The position numbers and the translations under genes were made by a program. From Mesorhizobium sp. Pch-S (lineage in GTDB: Bacteria > Pseudomonadota > Alphaproteobacteria > Rhizobiales > Rhizobiaceae), in contig NZ_CP029562.1 of the NCBI RefSeq assembly GCF_004136315.1, positions 1,984,001 through 2,048,000 of the forward strand: DNA of 64,000 bases, read 5' to 3'. Positions 61,423-64,000 of the stretch are shown here, piece by piece. Each line of letters begins with the position of its first letter. The stretch's first letter is position 1. Under the pieces are notes generated by a model. The model saw only the letters and a list, made by a program, of their open reading frames with translations, had not been told where the DNA came from and did not search any database.

Positions 61423-62975
61423 GCACGACCATCTACATTCCGGGCGACTCGGGCGCGCTGGCGCTCGGCGCTGAAAAAGTTGCCAAGGCGATGGCCAGGG
61501 AACTGGCGGATCGCGGCATCACCGCCAGGATCGTCCGCAACGGTTCGCGCGGCGCCTATTTTCTTGAGCCGATGGTCGAAGTCGAGACTGCGGAAGGCCG
61601 CCGCGCCTATGGGCCAGTGAAGGCCGCCGACGTGAAGGGCCTGTTCGACGCGGATTTCCTCACCGGAGGCCAGCACGGGCTGTCGCTCGGCGACCCCGAA
61701 GACATCCCGTTCTTCGCCGGGCAGACGCGGTTGACCTTTGCCCGCTGCGGCATCACCGATCCGATATCGCTGGAAGACTACGAGGCGCATGGCGGCCTCG
61801 ACGGGCTGCGCAAGGCTGTGGCCATGGTGCCCGCCGATATCGTCAGCCGAGTCACCGAATCCGGCCTGCGCGGACGCGGCGGCGCCGGCTTCCCGACCGG
61901 CATCAAATGGAAGACGGTGCTCGATACGGCGGCCGACCGCAAATACATCGTCTGCAATGCCGACGAAGGCGACAGCGCCACCTTCGCCGACCGCATGATC
62001 ATGGAAGGCGACCCGTTCGTGCTGATCGAAGGCATGACGATCGCCGGCATCGCGACGGGCGCCACCAAGGGTTTCGTCTACATCCGTTCGGAATATCCGC
62101 ATGCGGTGGCGACGATGAACAAGGCCGTCGAGGTCGCCCGCAAGGCCGGCGTGCTGGGCGCCACCGTGCTCGGCTCGCCGAATGCCTTCGACATCGAGAT
62201 CCGCGTGGGCGCCGGCGCCTATGTCTGCGGCGAGGAAACCTCGCTGCTGAACTCGCTGGAAGGCAAGCGCGGCGTGGTGCGCGCCAAGCCGCCGCTGCCG
62301 GCGATCCAGGGCCTGTTCGGCAAGCCGACGGTGATCAACAACGTGATCTCGCTCGCCTCCGTGCCGATCATCATGGACAAGGGTGCGGCCTTCTACAAGG
62401 ACTTCGGCATGGGCCGCTCGCGCGGCACGATTCCGATCCAGATCGCCGGCAACGTCAAATATGGCGGCCTGTTCGAAACCGCCTTCGGCCTGACTTTGGG
62501 CGAGATCGTCGACGGGATCGGCGGCGGCACCCATTCGGGACGGCCGGTGAAGGCCGTGCAGGTGGGCGGACCGCTGGGCGCGTATTTCCCGCGCGAGCTG
62601 TTCGACACGCCGTTCGACTATGAGGAATTCGCCAAGCGCGACGGCCTGATCGGCCATGCCGGCATCACCGTCTTCGACGACACCGCCGACATGCTGAAAC
62701 AGGCGCGTTTCGCCATGGAATTCTGCGCCATAGAAAGCTGCGGCAAGTGCACGCCCTGCCGCATCGGCTCGACGCGCGGCGTCGAGACCATCGACAGAAT
62801 AGCGGCCGGTATCGAGCCAGAGAAGAACCTCGAGCTGGTCACCGACCTCTGCAACACGATGAAGTTCGGATCGCTGTGCGCGCTGGGCGGCTTCACGCCC
62901 TACCCGGTGATGAGCGCGATCAAGCATTTTGGTGAAGACTTCAAGCCGGCGCCCGTCGCCGAAGCTGCTGAATAG
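61419..62975 (+). CDS. fdsB: NAD-dependent formate dehydrogenase beta subunit (NuoF-like)
   Basis: 518 aa, starting in the last codons of fdsG. FMN/NADH-binding subunit: GLRGRGGAGFPTGIKWKTV, CNADEGDSATFADRMIMEGD, GAGAYVCGEETSLLNSLEGK, and the [4Fe-4S] site ESCGKCTPCRIGSTRG with a later LCALGGFTPYPV. An extra N-terminal thioredoxin-like part (residues about 1-110) is normal for FdsB. It reduces NAD+ with electrons from formate. Confidence 0.96.
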   Translation: MSTTIYIPGDSGALALGAEKVAKAMARELADRGITARIVRNGSRGAYFLEPMVEVETAEGRRAYGPVKAADVKGLFDADFLTGGQHGLSLGDPEDIPFFAGQTRLTFARCGITDPISLEDYEAHGGLDGLRKAVAMVPADIVSRVTESGLRGRGGAGFPTGIKWKTVLDTAADRKYIVCNADEGDSATFADRMIMEGDPFVLIEGMTIAGIATGATKGFVYIRSEYPHAVATMNKAVEVARKAGVLGATVLGSPNAFDIEIRVGAGAYVCGEETSLLNSLEGKRGVVRAKPPLPAIQGLFGKPTVINNVISLASVPIIMDKGAAFYKDFGMGRSRGTIPIQIAGNVKYGGLFETAFGLTLGEIVDGIGGGTHSGRPVKAVQVGGPLGAYFPRELFDTPFDYEEFAKRDGLIGHAGITVFDDTADMLKQARFAMEFCAIESCGKCTPCRIGSTRGVETIDRIAAGIEPEKNLELVTDLCNTMKFGSLCALGGFTPYPVMSAIKHFGEDFKPAPVAEAAE

Positions 62976-62985
62976 GAGCCTGGCC

Positions 62986-64000
62986 ATGGGTCTCATCCAC
63001 GAAATCGACTACGGCACACCGGCTTCGAAATCGGAGAAGCAGGTCACGCTGACCGTTGACGGCTTCACCGTCACCGTGCCGGAAGGCACCTCCATCATGC
63101 GGGCTTCGATGGATGCCGGCATTGCCATCCCGAAGCTCTGCGCCACCGACATGGTCGACGCATTCGGCTCCTGCCGCCTCTGCCTGGTCGAAATCGAAGG
63201 CCGCAACGGCACGCCTTCCTCCTGCACCACGCCGGTAGCGCCGGGCATGGTGGTGCACACCCAGACCGGACGGCTGAAGGACATCCGCCGCGGCGTGATG
63301 GAACTCTACATCTCCGACCATCCGCTGGACTGCCTGACCTGTGCCGCCAACGGCAATTGCGAGCTGCAGACCCAGGCCGGCGTGGTCGGCCTGCGCGACG
63401 TGCGCTACGGTTATGAAGGCGACAACCACGTCTTCAAGAAGAACGACGGCGAAGCGAACTTCCGCTGGATGGCGAAGGACGAGTCCAACCCGTATTTCAC
63501 CTATGATCCATCGAAGTGCATCGTCTGCTCGCGCTGCGTGCGCGCCTGTGAGGAGGTGCAGGGCACGTTCGCGCTGACCATCGAGGGCCGCGGCTTCGAC
63601 AGCCGCGTTTCGCCCGGCATGCACGAGCACTTCATCGATTCCGAATGCGTGTCCTGCGGCGCCTGCGTGCAGGCCTGCCCGACCGCGACGCTGTCGGAAA
63701 AGTCGGTGATCAAGATCGGCCAGCCCGAGCATTCGGTTGTGACGACCTGTGCCTATTGCGGCGTCGGCTGTCAGTTCAAGGCCGAGATGCGCGGCGACGA
63801 GCTGGTACGCATGATGCCGTTCAAGGACGGCAAGGCCAATCGCGGCCACTCCTGCGTCAAGGGCCGCTTCGCTTACGGCTATTCCACCCACAAGGACCGC
63901 ATCCTCAACCCGATGATCCGCGAGAAGATCACCGATCCATGGCGCGAAGTGTCGTGGGAAGAGGCACTGACCCACACCGCCAACGAATTCCGCCGCATCC
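62986..64000 (+). CDS. fdsA: NAD-dependent formate dehydrogenase alpha subunit (partial)
   Basis: The first 338 codons are in the window; the frame is open at the right edge. AGGAGCC precedes the ATG. N-terminal [2Fe-2S] ferredoxin domain (CATDMVDAFGSCRLCLVEIE), a His-Cys site (HPLDCLTCAANGNCELQ), two [4Fe-4S] ferredoxin-type sites (CIVCSRCVRACEE; CVSCGACVQACP), then the start of the molybdopterin domain with its own cluster (TTCAYCGVGCQFKAEM and HSCVKGRF). This is the NuoG-like front end of FdsA. The catalytic Cys or selenocysteine lies beyond the window. Confidence 0.95.
   Translation, partial: MGLIHEIDYGTPASKSEKQVTLTVDGFTVTVPEGTSIMRASMDAGIAIPKLCATDMVDAFGSCRLCLVEIEGRNGTPSSCTTPVAPGMVVHTQTGRLKDIRRGVMELYISDHPLDCLTCAANGNCELQTQAGVVGLRDVRYGYEGDNHVFKKNDGEANFRWMAKDESNPYFTYDPSKCIVCSRCVRACEEVQGTFALTIEGRGFDSRVSPGMHEHFIDSECVSCGACVQACPTATLSEKSVIKIGQPEHSVVTTCAYCGVGCQFKAEMRGDELVRMMPFKDGKANRGHSCVKGRFAYGYSTHKDRILNPMIREKITDPWREVSWEEALTHTANEFRRI

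Overview
The window is about 64 kb of GC-rich, gene-dense chromosome from an alphaproteobacterium of the order Rhizobiales, most like Mesorhizobium. This rests on recalled family resemblance, since no search was run: FdsGBA formate dehydrogenase, amide/urea transport genes, an AbcR-like sRNA candidate, and several families of short palindromic intergenic repeats typical of rhizobia (for example around 1000-1102, 13259-13366, 14342-14383, 35772-35871 and 57272-57364). No rRNA gene, canonical tRNA gene, CRISPR array, insertion sequence or prophage is visible.

The most remarkable part is the first 2.8 kb. It holds the end of a Ro60/Rsr-type RNA-binding protein, then about 1 kb without a believable protein gene, then the RNA ligase gene rtcB. 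The 1-kb gap is a tandem array of six Y-RNA-like (YrlA-type) units. Each has a Ro-type stem (5' CGAATGC, 3' CTTGTCG), a GGACTACAG core and a circularly permuted tRNA-like module in the order T-arm, acceptor 3' strand, acceptor 5' strand, D-arm. The sixth unit is interrupted by a palindromic repeat. A seventh fragment, fused to a piece of rtcB, lies as a pseudogene after rtcB. This is an expanded relative of the enterobacterial rsr-yrlBA-rtcBA RNA-repair locus.

From 2.8 to 5.8 kb there is a minus-strand LysR regulator followed by an M29 aminopeptidase, with a divergent RidA protein.

From 20.6 kb down to 5.8 kb runs one long minus-strand amide-utilisation operon: NCS1 permease, MetX-like alpha/beta hydrolase, AmiC-type ligand sensor, AmiR-type ANTAR antiterminator, a FmdD/Urt-type five-gene ABC importer, aliphatic amidase AmiE, a CbbQ/NorQ-type AAA ATPase, a CbbO/NorD-type VWA protein and an XRE regulator. 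RNA leaders with terminators, one with a textbook two-hexaloop ANTAR site, lie before the importer and before the permease, so AmiC/AmiR probably control the system by antitermination.

The region 20.7-27.2 kb holds a Tat-exported DJ-1/PfpI protein divergent from a GlxA-type regulator, a GGDEF protein, an MFS and an EamA transporter and a methyltransferase. The region 27.3-33.4 kb holds a candidate sRNA and central sugar metabolism genes (zwf, gnd, a HAD phosphatase, pgi). The region 33.8-43.7 kb holds a MocR regulator, a MerR-DUF3471 fusion, an MttB-type methyltransferase, a permease/NTF2-like/ureohydrolase operon with a divergent LysR regulator, and a DMSP-lyase-family cupin. The region 43.7-60 kb is a mix of transporters (ChrA, a frameshifted MATE pump), two further GGDEF proteins, small regulator-target pairs with clear operators (TetR/RidA, ArsR/SRPBCC), a D-xylonate-dehydratase-like enzyme, Mrp and small enzymes. 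The window ends inside an NAD-dependent formate dehydrogenase operon (LysR, fdsG, fdsB, partial fdsA).
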